NCBI RefSeq assembly: GCF_030687715.1
Contig: NZ_CP117445.1
Location: 1,236,501 to 1,300,500 of the forward strand
From: Pseudomonas sp. FP2196
GTDB taxonomy: Bacteria > Pseudomonadota > Gammaproteobacteria > Pseudomonadales > Pseudomonadaceae
Direction of reading: 5' to 3'
DNA: 64,000 nt
Shown here: positions 19,806 to 28,214 of the stretch, piece after piece
Numbering within the stretch: the stretch's first letter is position 1
Layout of the letters: each line of letters begins with the position of its first letter
The notes under the pieces: generated by a model
Database searches by the model: none
What the model was told of the DNA's origin: nothing
The model's input: the letters and a program-made list of their open reading frames with translations, nothing else
Position numbers and translations under genes: made by a program

Positions 19806-20426
19806 TCAGGCGGCGATGCGCAGGTTCTGCAGAACGATAGGACGTGCCCAGCCGTTATCGAAGTCCAACGCTTTCTGCTGCTCGACGATTTCTTCCGGCG
19901 GGAATGGCGGGTAAGGCTTTTGCAGCAGATCCAGGTCGAATTCGGCAATCGGCAGGTAGAGCGGACGTTTCTGCGGCGCGGCACCCGGCTCGGGAATCGG
20001 CTGACCGTTGTTGATCACGATCGGGCGAACCCAGCTGCTGTCGAAGTCTTGCTGCGATTGCTGAGCCTTGAGTTCTTCCGGCGGGAACGGAGGGAACGGC
20101 TTGTCCAGCAGCTCCGTTTCGAACTCGGCGATCGGCAGGAACAGTGGCTCTGGTGGGCGTACTTCGGTTTCTACGACATTGCATTCACGCTGCTCGATGA
20201 TGTGTGCGTGCAACTCGCTGCCGATAGTCGGTTCTTCAGTGCTGCTGAGGTCAACCGGGGGAAACGTGCCACACGCCGGCACCACTTCACTCGTCTGTTC
20301 GGCCATCGCCTGGGCAAAGAAATCCTGCCACAGGTGACTGACGCCGCTCAGTGCTTGAGTGTTTTGACGGCTGAAGTCGCCATGGGGCGAGATGTAGCCA
20401 ATCGATGTGGGAAGAATGCCTGACAT
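19806..20426 (-). CDS. Unknown protein with a tandem internal duplication
   Basis: The open frame extends upstream, but the conserved-looking start is ATG 20426 ([11 protein letters not shown], 206 residues); its ribosome site is weak, so the start is uncertain. Two copies of a roughly 47-residue unit are seen at about 93-139 and 154-200: each has LPIAEF, then a Leu-rich turn, KP-PPFPPEE, QQ, DFD--W-RPIV. The first half is unlike either and reads [19 protein letters not shown]. No signal peptide or membrane segment. I do not recognise a family. It is divergent from rsmJ with under 100 bases between. Confidence 0.68.
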   Translation of the reverse strand: MSGILPTSIGYISPHGDFSRQNTQALSGVSHLWQDFFAQAMAEQTSEVVPACGTFPPVDLSSTEEPTIGSELHAHIIEQRECNVVETEVRPPEPLFLPIAEFETELLDKPFPPFPPEELKAQQSQQDFDSSWVRPIVINNGQPIPEPGAAPQKRPLYLPIAEFDLDLLQKPYPPFPPEEIVEQQKALDFDNGWARPIVLQNLRIAA

Positions 20427-20519
20427 TTTTTTCGGTTGCCGCTCAGCTCTGGCAAAATGCGCGTTGATTGGTTTATCGGCCACTTTTTGCCGATCCTTAA
20501 CTTTTTTGAGCGTGTTTTC

Positions 20520-21302
20520 ATGATTGAGCAACCCGCGGCCTGCCGCATCCATGTCCAGGCCCTTGGCCCGACGTTTGAAGCGCAAGCCAAGCAGTGGGCC
20601 GAACGCTTGGGCCTGCCACTGCAGGTGGCTGACGGCGAGTTCGCCTTGCAGGTCGGCGAGCAGGGTTTGCAGCTGCAACAGCTGGGGCCTGATGCGCCGG
20701 GGCCAGTGCGGGTGGACTTCGTCGAGGGCGGCGCGGCGCATCGTCGTTTGTACGGCGGCGGCAGCGGGCAGATGATCGCCAAGGCTGTCGGCATTGCCCA
20801 AGGCGTGCGCCCGCGAGTGCTGGATGCCACGGCGGGGCTGGGCAAGGATGCATTCGTGCTGGCGAGTCTGGGCTGCGAGATGAGCCTGATCGAGCGTCAG
20901 CCACTGATCGGCGCATTGCTGGAGGATGGTCTGGCGCGTGCGGGGGAAGATTTCGACGTGGCGCCGATCGTGGCGCGGATGAAATTGCTCAAGGGCAACT
21001 CCATCGAAGTCATGCGCAACTGGGAAGGTGAGCCGCCGCAGGTGATCTACCTCGACCCGATGTTTCCCCATCGCGAGAAGACTGCGCTGGTGAAGAAGGA
21101 AATGCGCCTGTTCCGGCCGCTGGTGGGCGATGATCCGGATGCGCCGGCGTTGCTTGAAGCGGCGCTGGCCTTGGCGACGCACCGGGTGGTGGTCAAGCGA
21201 CCGCGCAAGGCGCCGTGCATTGACGGGCCGAAACCGAGTCATGCGCTGGATGGCAAGTCCAGCCGGTATGACATTTACCCAAAGAAGGCTCTCAAGGCCT
21301 GA
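20520..21302 (+). CDS. rsmJ: 16S rRNA m2G1516 methyltransferase
   Basis: RsmJ (YhiQ) methylates G1516 of 16S rRNA with S-adenosylmethionine. The 260-residue protein shows the family pattern: the SAM site [19 protein letters not shown], a [16 protein letters not shown] segment, the motif IV region [13 protein letters not shown] and [11 protein letters not shown] near the end. An open frame continues upstream, but ATG 20520 begins the conserved part. Intact and of normal length. Confidence 0.92.
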   Translation: MIEQPAACRIHVQALGPTFEAQAKQWAERLGLPLQVADGEFALQVGEQGLQLQQLGPDAPGPVRVDFVEGGAAHRRLYGGGSGQMIAKAVGIAQGVRPRVLDATAGLGKDAFVLASLGCEMSLIERQPLIGALLEDGLARAGEDFDVAPIVARMKLLKGNSIEVMRNWEGEPPQVIYLDPMFPHREKTALVKKEMRLFRPLVGDDPDAPALLEAALALATHRVVVKRPRKAPCIDGPKPSHALDGKSSRYDIYPKKALKA

Positions 21303-21319
21303 TACCGAGGCGCCCCCAT

Positions 21320-21410
21320 TCGCTGGCAAGCCAGCTCCCACAGGGTTTGGTGGTGTGTACACAGTTTGTGATCACACCCAAATCCTTGTGGGAGCTGGCT
21401 TGCCAGCGAT
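21320..21410. repeat. REP inverted pair, GAGCTGGCTTGCCAGCGA class
   Basis: Arms at 21320-21344 and 21386-21409 are inverted copies. The centre also has a partial palindrome (GGTGTGTACACA and TGATCACACC). It lies between the convergent rsmJ and mexL-like genes. Confidence 0.87.
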
Positions 21411-21435
21411 GGCGTCAGTGCCGACACCGCAGAAG

Positions 21436-22071
21436 TCAGGGCCGATAGGCGCGCATAAACAACGCTACAACTTCCTGCACATGGCTTTCCGCTGCCTCCT
21501 CAGTCAACGGCTCTCCACACCCATACAACAAACGAAAATTCCCCGCGCCCTTGATCAGGCAAAAGAAATGCTCGGCGGCATTGCGCGGCAGATCGATGCT
21601 CAACGCGCCGGTCTCGTGGATGCGCGTCAACAGCCGCTCCATCCCTTGCACCATGCGCTGCGGACCTGCTTCGAAGAAGATCAGCGACAGCTTCGGGTCC
21701 TGACTGCCCAGCGCCATGATCAGGCGGTGCAAATTCACCGATTCATCGCTGTTGATCAGGTGATGAAAGCCCCGGGCAATGTTCAGCAACACATTTTCCA
21801 CGGCAATCCCTTCGGGCAATTCGAAGAACAGCGGTGGTAATTGTTCCTCGCATTTGGCCACCACGGCGGCGGAGAACAGTGTCTCCTTGTCGTTGAAATG
21901 GCTGTAGACCGTCAACTTCGAAACGCCAGCCTCAGCGGCCACCGCGTCCATGCTGGTGTTGGCATAGCCATGACTCAAAAACAGAATTTTCGCCGCATCG
22001 AGGATTGCCTGGCGCTTGGCCAGATCCTTGGGGCGGCCCGGACCGTTTGGAGCTGAAAGATTGTTCGACAT
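21436..22071 (-). CDS. mexL: TetR-family repressor of the adjacent RND pump (MexL-like)
   Basis: The 211-residue protein has a standard N-terminal TetR HTH (RQAILDAAKILFLSHGYANTSMDAVAAEAGVSKLTVYSHF, shown in two parts by its motifs AAKILFLSHG and VSKLTVYSHF) and a C-terminal domain found in AcrR/MexL-type proteins. It is divergent from mexJ-mexK with 94 bases between, as in P. aeruginosa, where MexL represses mexJK. The symbol rests on that synteny. The palindrome at 22115-22128 is the likely operator. Ligand unknown. Confidence 0.83.
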   Translation of the reverse strand: MSNNLSAPNGPGRPKDLAKRQAILDAAKILFLSHGYANTSMDAVAAEAGVSKLTVYSHFNDKETLFSAAVVAKCEEQLPPLFFELPEGIAVENVLLNIARGFHHLINSDESVNLHRLIMALGSQDPKLSLIFFEAGPQRMVQGMERLLTRIHETGALSIDLPRNAAEHFFCLIKGAGNFRLLYGCGEPLTEEAAESHVQEVVALFMRAYRP

Positions 22072-22083
22072 TCTTCGCTTTTA

Positions 22084-22131
22084 ATACTGGACTGGTGAGT
22101 TTGCTATTAATAACATACCGGCCAGTATAAT
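22084..22131. promoter_or_regulatory. mexL-mexJ intergenic operator and promoter
   Basis: ATACCGGCCAGTAT (22115-22128) is a 14-base palindrome with one mismatched pair, and it overlaps a TATAAT (22126-22131) that can serve as the mexJ -10 box. A related half site, ATACTGGACTGG, lies at 22084-22095. A repressor bound here would block the promoter. Confidence 0.6.
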
Positions 22132-22165
22132 TATTCCAAGCACCATTAGCGAAAGGTCCGTCATC

Positions 22166-23278
22166 ATGTTCCGCCATGCACTGCACCTCACGTGGCCATT
22201 TGCATTGCCAGTCACTCTGGCTTTTTTATTGTCCGCGTGTGGCCAGGAAGCGGCGGTACAAGTTGCCGTACGACCGGCCATGGTGGTCCAGCCAGAGCCT
22301 TCGGCACAGGCAATGGAAAGTTATCCGGGTGAAGTTCGCGCGCGTTATGAACCTGATCTGGCGTTCCGCATCGGCGGTAAAGTCAGCCGACGACTGGTCG
22401 ATGAGGGCCAACGGGTGAAGGCTGATCAGCCGCTCGCTGAACTCGATCCGCAAGACGTGCGCCTGCAATTGGAAGCCACTCGCGCGCAAGTCGCCGCCGC
22501 CGAAGCTAACTTGAATCTGGTACGCGCCGAGCGTGATCGCTACAAGACCCTGATGGACCGGCAGATGGTCAGTCGCTCGGCCTATGACAATGCCGAAAAC
22601 CTCTATCGCTCCGGCGAAGCACGCCTCAAGCAGATCAAAGCCGAATTCAACGTCTCGACCAACCAGGCCAGTTACGCCGTGTTGCGTGCGCCCCAGGACG
22701 GTGTGGTCGCCAAGCGTTCGGTGGAAGTCGGGCAAGTGGTGGCCGCCGGACAAACCGTGTTCACCCTCGCCACTGATGGTGAGCGTGAAGTGCTGATCAG
22801 CCTGCCCGAGCAAAGTTTCGGCCGCTTCAAGGTTGGTCAGCCGGTGACCGTCGAACTCTGGACTCAGCAGAACCAGCGCTTCGCCGGACAGATTCGCGAG
22901 CTGTCGCCGGCGGCCGATCCGAAATCCCGTACCTTCGCCGCGCGCATTTCTTTCACCAGCGGCAAAGTACCGGCTGAACTTGGCCAGAGCGCCCGGGTAT
23001 TTGTGCAGTCCACCGATGTCGTACCGCTGTCGGTACCGCTTTCGGCGCTGACAGCGGAAAACGGCGCGACCTACGTCTGGGTCGTCAACACCGACAACAC
23101 GCTGAAGAAGACCCCGGTGCGCGTCGGCCCGTTCGGCGAGAAAACCGTACCGGTGCTCGAAGGCTTGAAGGCCAGTGATTGGGTGGTCGCCGCCGGCGTT
23201 CATGTGCTGCTCGAAGGGCAGCAGGTGCGTCCGGTGGATCGCTCCAACCGTGTGGTCAATCTGGCGGACAAGGAGTAA
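22166..23278 (+). CDS. mexJ: RND efflux periplasmic adaptor lipoprotein
   Basis: The 370-residue protein is a membrane-fusion subunit that links the RND pump to an outer-membrane channel. It has a lipoprotein signal (AFLLSACG), a barrel-sandwich (lipoyl) half near VRARYEPDLAFRIGGKV, an alpha-hairpin (about 95-160) and the return half-motif VLRAPQDGVVAKRSVEVGQVV, then beta-barrel and C-terminal parts. AAAGG lies nine bases before the ATG. The pump gene follows after six bases. No outer-membrane factor is encoded here, as with mexJK. Confidence 0.9.
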   Translation: MFRHALHLTWPFALPVTLAFLLSACGQEAAVQVAVRPAMVVQPEPSAQAMESYPGEVRARYEPDLAFRIGGKVSRRLVDEGQRVKADQPLAELDPQDVRLQLEATRAQVAAAEANLNLVRAERDRYKTLMDRQMVSRSAYDNAENLYRSGEARLKQIKAEFNVSTNQASYAVLRAPQDGVVAKRSVEVGQVVAAGQTVFTLATDGEREVLISLPEQSFGRFKVGQPVTVELWTQQNQRFAGQIRELSPAADPKSRTFAARISFTSGKVPAELGQSARVFVQSTDVVPLSVPLSALTAENGATYVWVVNTDNTLKKTPVRVGPFGEKTVPVLEGLKASDWVVAAGVHVLLEGQQVRPVDRSNRVVNLADKE

Positions 23279-23284
23279 GTCCCG

Positions 23285-26200
23285 ATGCGCTTCAACCTTT
23301 CCGAATGGGCGCTGCGTAATCGCCAGATCATATTGTTCCTGATGCTTTTGCTGGCCATCGTCGGTGCGTTGTCCTACACCAAACTCGGCCAGAGCGAAGA
23401 CCCGCCGTTCACCTTCAAGGCCATGGTGATCCAGACTCGCTGGCCGGGCGCGACGGCTCAGGAAGTCTCGCGTCAGGTCACCGAGCGCATCGAAAAGAAA
23501 CTCATGGAAACCGGCGAGTACGAACGCATCGTTTCGTTCTCTCGTCCCGGCGAATCCCAGGTCACGTTTATCGCCCGCGATTCGATGCACTCCAACCAGA
23601 TCCCCGATCTCTGGTATCAGGTGCGCAAGAAGGTCAGCGACATCCGCCAGACCCTGCCGCCGGGGATTCAGGGGCCGTTTTTCAACGATGAATTCGGCAC
23701 TACTTTCGGCAATATCTACGCGCTGACCGGCGACGGTTTTGACTACGCCGTGCTCAAGGATTATGCCGACCGCATCCAGATCCAGCTGCAACGGGTCAAG
23801 GATGTCGGCAAGGTCGATCTGTTGGGGTTGCAGGACGAGAAGATCTGGGTCGAGCTGTCCAACGTTAAACTCGCCACCCTCGGCTTGCCGCTGGCGGCAG
23901 TGCAGCAGGCGCTGGAAGAACAGAATGCGGTGTCTACGGCTGGGTTCTTTGAGACTGGCAGTGAGCGTTTGCAGTTACGGGTCTCGGGGAATTTCCAGAC
24001 GGTCGACGAGATAAAGAACTTCCCGATCCGGGTCGGCGATCGTACGTTCCGCATCTCCGATGTCGCCGATGTGCGGCGCGGTTTCAACGATCCGCCGGCG
24101 CCGCGCATGCGCTTCATGGCTGAAGACGCGATTGGTCTGGCCGTGGCAATGAAGGACGGCGGCGACATTCTTGTGCTCGGCAGGGCATTGGAAGGCGAAT
24201 TCTCACGCATCCAGAAGAACCTCCCGGCCGGCATGCAGTTGCGCAAGGTTTCTGACCAACCGGCAGCCGTGAAAACCGGCGTGGGCGAGTTCGTCCAGGT
24301 GCTGGTCGAGGCGCTGGCGATTGTGTTGCTGGTGAGCTTCTTTTCTCTCGGTGTGCGCACCGGCATGGTGGTGGCGCTGAGCATTCCTCTGGTGCTGGCG
24401 ATGACCTTCGCCTGCATGTATTACTTCGGCATCGGTCTGCACAAAATTTCCCTCGGCGCGCTGGTGTTGGCGCTGGGCTTGCTGGTGGATGACGCGATCA
24501 TCGCCGTGGAGATGATGGCGATCAAAATGGAGCAGGGCTTCGACCGCATCAAGGCCGCGAGCTACGCCTGGACCAGTACCGCGTTCCCGATGCTCACCGG
24601 TACGCTGATCACTGCCGCCGGTTTCCTGCCGATTGCCACGGCACAGTCCGGCACGGGCGAATACACCCGTTCGATCTTTCAGGTGGTGACCATCGCGCTG
24701 CTTGCTTCCTGGGTGGCGGCGGTGATGTTCGTGCCCTATCTGGGGGAGCGACTGCTGCCGGATCTGGCGAAAATTCACGCGGCCAAACACGGTACCGGCG
24801 ACGGTCAGCCCGACCCTTATGGCACACCGTTCTATCAGCGGGTTCGTCGTTTGGTGGAATGGTGTGTGGTTCACCGTAAAACCGTCATTGTGCTGACCGT
24901 GGGGCTGTTTATCGCGTCGGTGATGCTGTTCCGCTTCGTGCCACAGCAGTTTTTTCCGGCCTCCAATCGGTTGGAGCTGATGGTCGATCTGAAACTGGCT
25001 GAAGGCGCTTCGCTGGCGAACACCACCGGTGAGGTCAAACGCCTGGAAGCGATGCTCAAGGATCACGCTGGCATCGACAACTATGTGGCCTATGTCGGCA
25101 CCGGGTCGCCGCGTTTCTACCTGCCGCTGGATCAGCAATTGCCCGCGGCAAGTTTTGCCCAGTTCGTGGTGTTGGCGAAGAACATCGAGGAGCGTGAAAC
25201 GCTGCGTACCTGGTTGATCAGCACGCTGAACGAGCAATTCCCGGCGTTGCGTTCACGAGTGACGCGTTTGGAAAACGGCCCGCCGGTTGGCTATCCGGTG
25301 CAGTTCCGCGTTACCGGTGAACACATCGAAGAAGTCCGCGCTCTGGCGCGCAAGGTCGCGGCCAAGGTTCGCGAGAATCCGCATGTGGTCAATGTGCATC
25401 TGGACTGGGAAGAGCCGAGCAAGGTTGTGTACTTGAACATTGATCAGGATCGCGCCCGGGCACTGGGGGTGAGCACTGCCAATCTGGCGAAATTCCTGCA
25501 GAGTTCGTTGACCGGGTCGAGTGTCAGTCAGTATCGCGAAGACAATGAGTTGATCGAGATTCTGCTGCGCGGCACGGTGCATGAGCGTACTGAATTGTCT
25601 TTGTTGCCGAGTCTGGCGGTGCCTACGGATAACGGCCGCAGTGTGGCGCTGTCGCAGGTCGCAACGCTGGAGTATGGCTTTGAGGAAGGCGTCATCTGGC
25701 ATCGTAATCGGCTGCCGAACGTGACGGTGCGTGCCGATATTTATGGCAAGGAGCAGCCGGCGACGCTGGTGAAGCAGATCATGCCGACGCTGGATTCGAT
25801 TCGCGCTGAATTGCCGGACGGGTATCTGCTGGATGTTGGTGGGACGGTGGAGGATTCGGAGCGTGGGCAGAAGTCGGTGAATGCCGGGGTGCCGATGTTC
25901 ATCGTGGTGGTACTGACGTTGCTGATGGTGCAGTTGCGCAGTTTTTCGCGCACCGCGATGGTGTTTTTGACGGCTCCGTTGGGGTTGATCGGGGTGGTGC
26001 TGTTTTTGATGGTGTTCCGGCAGCCGTTCGGGTTTGTGGCGATGTTGGGGACGATCGCGCTGTCCGGGATGATCATGCGTAATTCGGTGATTCTGGTGGA
26101 TCAGATCGAGCAGGATATTGCCTCTGGGCTCAGGCCTTGGCAGGCGATTATCGAGGCGACGGTGCGGCGTTTTCGGCCGATTGTGCTGACGGCGTTGGCG

Positions 26201-26353
26201 GCGGTGCTGGCGATGATTCCGTTGTCGCGCAGTGTGTTTTTTGGGCCGATGGCGGTGGCGATCATGGGCGGGTTGATTGTGGCTACGGCGCTGACGCTTT
26301 TGTTTTTGCCTGCTTTGTATGCGGCCTGGTTCAGGGTGCGTCGGGAGGGGTGA
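23285..26353 (+). CDS. mexK: RND efflux pump, inner-membrane transporter
   Basis: This 1022-residue protein is a proton-driven exporter of the HAE-RND family. It has 12 membrane segments in two halves, TM1 near RQIILFLMLLLAIVGAL, two large periplasmic loops, and the TM4 proton-relay acid pair in LGLLVDDAIIAVE. The second half repeats the fold (GMIMRNSVILVDQIEQD). Orthology to mexK is by position after a MexJ-like adaptor and a MexL-like repressor. Codon third positions become notably G-rich in the last 600 bases. Substrates in P. aeruginosa include triclosan and, with an outer channel, antibiotics; not shown for this strain. Confidence 0.9.
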   Translation: MRFNLSEWALRNRQIILFLMLLLAIVGALSYTKLGQSEDPPFTFKAMVIQTRWPGATAQEVSRQVTERIEKKLMETGEYERIVSFSRPGESQVTFIARDSMHSNQIPDLWYQVRKKVSDIRQTLPPGIQGPFFNDEFGTTFGNIYALTGDGFDYAVLKDYADRIQIQLQRVKDVGKVDLLGLQDEKIWVELSNVKLATLGLPLAAVQQALEEQNAVSTAGFFETGSERLQLRVSGNFQTVDEIKNFPIRVGDRTFRISDVADVRRGFNDPPAPRMRFMAEDAIGLAVAMKDGGDILVLGRALEGEFSRIQKNLPAGMQLRKVSDQPAAVKTGVGEFVQVLVEALAIVLLVSFFSLGVRTGMVVALSIPLVLAMTFACMYYFGIGLHKISLGALVLALGLLVDDAIIAVEMMAIKMEQGFDRIKAASYAWTSTAFPMLTGTLITAAGFLPIATAQSGTGEYTRSIFQVVTIALLASWVAAVMFVPYLGERLLPDLAKIHAAKHGTGDGQPDPYGTPFYQRVRRLVEWCVVHRKTVIVLTVGLFIASVMLFRFVPQQFFPASNRLELMVDLKLAEGASLANTTGEVKRLEAMLKDHAGIDNYVAYVGTGSPRFYLPLDQQLPAASFAQFVVLAKNIEERETLRTWLISTLNEQFPALRSRVTRLENGPPVGYPVQFRVTGEHIEEVRALARKVAAKVRENPHVVNVHLDWEEPSKVVYLNIDQDRARALGVSTANLAKFLQSSLTGSSVSQYREDNELIEILLRGTVHERTELSLLPSLAVPTDNGRSVALSQVATLEYGFEEGVIWHRNRLPNVTVRADIYGKEQPATLVKQIMPTLDSIRAELPDGYLLDVGGTVEDSERGQKSVNAGVPMFIVVVLTLLMVQLRSFSRTAMVFLTAPLGLIGVVLFLMVFRQPFGFVAMLGTIALSGMIMRNSVILVDQIEQDIASGLRPWQAIIEATVRRFRPIVLTALAAVLAMIPLSRSVFFGPMAVAIMGGLIVATALTLLFLPALYAAWFRVRREG

Positions 26354-26400
26354 TCTTCTTGGGGCTTGGCGGCCTTTGGGCCGACCATGCTCTGGGGGTT

Positions 26401-26665
26401 TTGGGTGAATATCCGTTTCTGCGGGTGTTGCCGCTGGCGGTTTCGCTCTTACAGCGAGTCCCTTTGGCAAACGCCCCAAAGGAACCAAAGGTCTGGGCCC
26501 CGGCGTTCGGCCCGCTCGCTGGGGCTCGGGGTTCCTTCGCTGCGGAATTGATCCGGGGGCATCGCTTCCGGTTTGCTTCGCTGCACCTCCTTTCGATGTA
26601 TTCGACTTCGTCGAACGGCGCTACGCGCCCCCCCCCCCCGGATCAATCCCTCCACTCAGCCTGCC
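26401..26665 (+). repeat. Structured repeat element, copy 1
   Basis: This element begins just after the mexK stop. It shares a 32-base identical block (26434-26465) and overall about four in five bases with the inverted copy at 27085-27350. Visible stems: TCGCT/AGCGA (26443-26457), CCTTTGG/CCAAAGG (26461-26467, 26476-26482) closing on CAAACGCC, a perfect 13-bp outer stem (26547-26559 with 26635-26647), inner CATCG/CGATG and a hairpin at 26601-26615. It ends in a run of 12 C (26628-26639). No protein is coded. Confidence 0.85.
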
Positions 26666-26765
26666 GAAGGGGCCGGTACTGCAAGATCAAGAGCTGCAGC
26701 CGAGCTAACGCTCATCCTGTTGAGTGGTGAGAAGCGACGCGGGGTGATGTGTGGCGAGGTGGGTG

Positions 26766-26791
26766 CTGTTTTTGCTTTTGCTTTTGCTTTT
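26766..26791 (+). repeat. Short GCTTTT tandem repeat
   Basis: Three GCTTTT units in a row form a T/C-rich tract directly before the first REP unit of the tandem array. A similar but imperfect GGCTTT/GATCTT tract lies at 27043-27080 on the other side. Confidence 0.7.
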
Positions 26792-27000
26792 CTGTGGGAG
26801 TGAAATTGCTCGCGAAGACGGCCTGACAGCCGACCTGTTTCTTTCAGAAGTACGCGACCCCACTGTAGGAGTGAGCCTGCTCGCGATGACGCCCTGACAG
26901 CCACCCAATCTCTGCCTGAATGCACTCAGCCGAAATTGTGGGAGCTGGCTTGCCAGCGATGGCGGCCTGACAGCCGACCAATCCTTTCCTGGCGAACTCC
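26792..27000 (+). repeat. Tandem array of three REP units, about 72-base period
   Basis: Units start at 26792, 26863 and 26936. Each begins TGTRGGAG, has a GCTCGCGA or TGCCAGCGA end, then a shared tail GACGGCCTGACAGCCGACC (with variation) and a T/C-rich stretch. They point the same way, unlike the head-to-head pairs elsewhere. Confidence 0.8.
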
Positions 27001-27010
27001 TCCTCACACT

Positions 27011-27041
27011 AGAAGTTGCCGAAGGCTGCGATCTTTCGATC
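27011..27041 (+). repeat. Single REP arm, GTTGCCGAAGG class
   Basis: A lone AGAAGTTGCCGAAGGCTGCG arm with a GATCTTTCGATCT end lies between the tandem array and structured repeat copy 2. Confidence 0.7.
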
Positions 27042-27084
27042 TGCTTTGGCTTTGGCTTTTGACGTTGATCTTGATCTTTTGCCC

Positions 27085-27350
27085 CCATCGGCAGGCCGAG
27101 CGGAGGTGTTCATCCGGGGGTTAGGTGCGAAGCGCCGTGCGGCGAAGCCGCATACATCGAGAGGAGGTGCAGCGCAGCAAACCGGAGGCGATGCCCCCGG
27201 ATGGACACCGTAGCGAGGGAACACTGAGCCTCAGCGAAGTGCCGTACGCCGGGGGCAAAGCCTTTTGGTTCCTTTTTGGCGTTTGAAAAAGGGACTCGCT
27301 GTAAGAGCGAAACCGCCAGAAGCCCTAACCGCAGCAACGGATATGCCCAA
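27085..27350 (-). repeat. Structured repeat element, copy 2 (inverted)
   Basis: Reads as the reverse complement of the element at 26401-26665. The hairpin loop CAAACGCC is unchanged (27278-27285) while its stem is CCTTTTT/AAAAAGG rather than CCTTTGG/CCAAAGG. The inner hairpin (27138-27152) is TGCGGC/GCCGCA rather than TTCGAC/GTCGAA. Outer stem arms are 27108-27120 and 27194-27206. The 1,144-base space 26354-27497 holds these repeats and no credible gene. Confidence 0.85.
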
Positions 27351-27443
27351 AAAAAACCAATCCCAAAACCCCAAAATCTCAGACAAACAAAAATCAAAAG
27401 ATCGAAGCCTGCCGCAGTTCCAGGGAATAAAGATATCAACCAT

Positions 27444-27483
27444 AAAAAAGCCCGCTGGACCTGTGAAGGTCAGCGGGCTTTTT
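27444..27483 (-). terminator. Intrinsic terminator of the DUF4197 gene
   Basis: AAAAAAGCCCGCTG and CAGCGGGCTTTTT pair with further pairing ACC/GGT inside; reading on the minus strand the stem is followed by a T-run. Good in both directions. Confidence 0.92.
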
Positions 27484-27497
27484 GTTGGGAGGGGAGT

Positions 27498-28187
27498 TTA
27501 CAACGTCCCGAACACCTTCTTCGCCAGACTCGTCGCCGCAGCAGCCGGGTTCTGGCGAATGGTTTCTTCCTGTTTGCCGATCATTTCGAACAGGCCATTG
27601 AGTGCTTGTTCGGTGACGTAGTTTTCGACGTTGGCGCTCTTAGCGTCTACCACGCCGAAGGTCGCAGCCTGGCCGGCGAAGGCGTTGTATTTCTGCGCTA
27701 CGCCAACCTTGTCGGTAGCTTGTTTGACGATGGGCAGGAACTTGGCGCGGATCTGTTCGCGGCTGGATTTGTCCAGGTATTGGGTGGCCGAGTCGTTGCC
27801 GCCGCTGAGGATGCCTTTGGCGTCGGCCACGCTCATTTTCTTCACAGCGTCGACGAGGATTGGCTGAGCCTGGGTCACGGCGCTTTCCGCGGCTTTGTTC
27901 ATCGCGGTTTCCAGTTCTTCGACCTGGGCGCCCATGCCAAAGGCTTTCATCTTGCTGGCGGCTTTACCGAGTTTGCCCGGCAGTTCAATTTTTACGTCCG
28001 GGTTATTGCTGAAACCGCCAGGGGTGCCGAGTTGTTTGACGGCGATTTGCGCGCCTTGGGTCAGGGCGTCCTTGAGGCCGCCGGTGGCGTCTTGTTGTGA
28101 CAGGTCGCTGAGCGACAGTGCCATGGCGCTGGCGGAGATCATCAGGCCCGCGCACAGGCCGGCGAAGCGAAGGGTAGGGCGGAGCAT
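27498..28187 (-). CDS. DUF4197 secreted protein
   Basis: The 229-residue protein has a Sec signal peptide (LCAGLMISASAMA, cut before LSLSDLS) and a helical body of the DUF4197 family: DATGGLKDALTQGAQIAVKQLG, ILSGGNDSATQYLDKSSREQI, and the end NPAAAATSLAKKVFGTL. It should be periplasmic. The function of the family is unknown. It lies 27 bases after the YbaY-like lipoprotein gene and ends at a strong terminator. Confidence 0.86.
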   Translation of the reverse strand: MLRPTLRFAGLCAGLMISASAMALSLSDLSQQDATGGLKDALTQGAQIAVKQLGTPGGFSNNPDVKIELPGKLGKAASKMKAFGMGAQVEELETAMNKAAESAVTQAQPILVDAVKKMSVADAKGILSGGNDSATQYLDKSSREQIRAKFLPIVKQATDKVGVAQKYNAFAGQAATFGVVDAKSANVENYVTEQALNGLFEMIGKQEETIRQNPAAAATSLAKKVFGTL

Positions 28188-28214
28188 GGCAGCTTCCTTG
28201 TTCCAGAAAATGAA

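Noticed and set aside
26573..27088. Several 60-130 codon open frames among the repeats after mexK
   Set aside because: They are translations of REP and structured repeats on both strands (for example KPKPKP-type stretches) and lack start signals.
26354..27497. Insertion sequence or genomic island with inverted ends
   Set aside because: The facing repeats could be read as terminal repeats, but there is no transposase frame between them and no target duplication could be seen.
27110..28100. Open frames (109 and 274 codons) across structured repeat copy 2 and into the DUF4197 gene
   Set aside because: They span the terminator at 27444-27483 and lie antisense to DUF4197; not coding.
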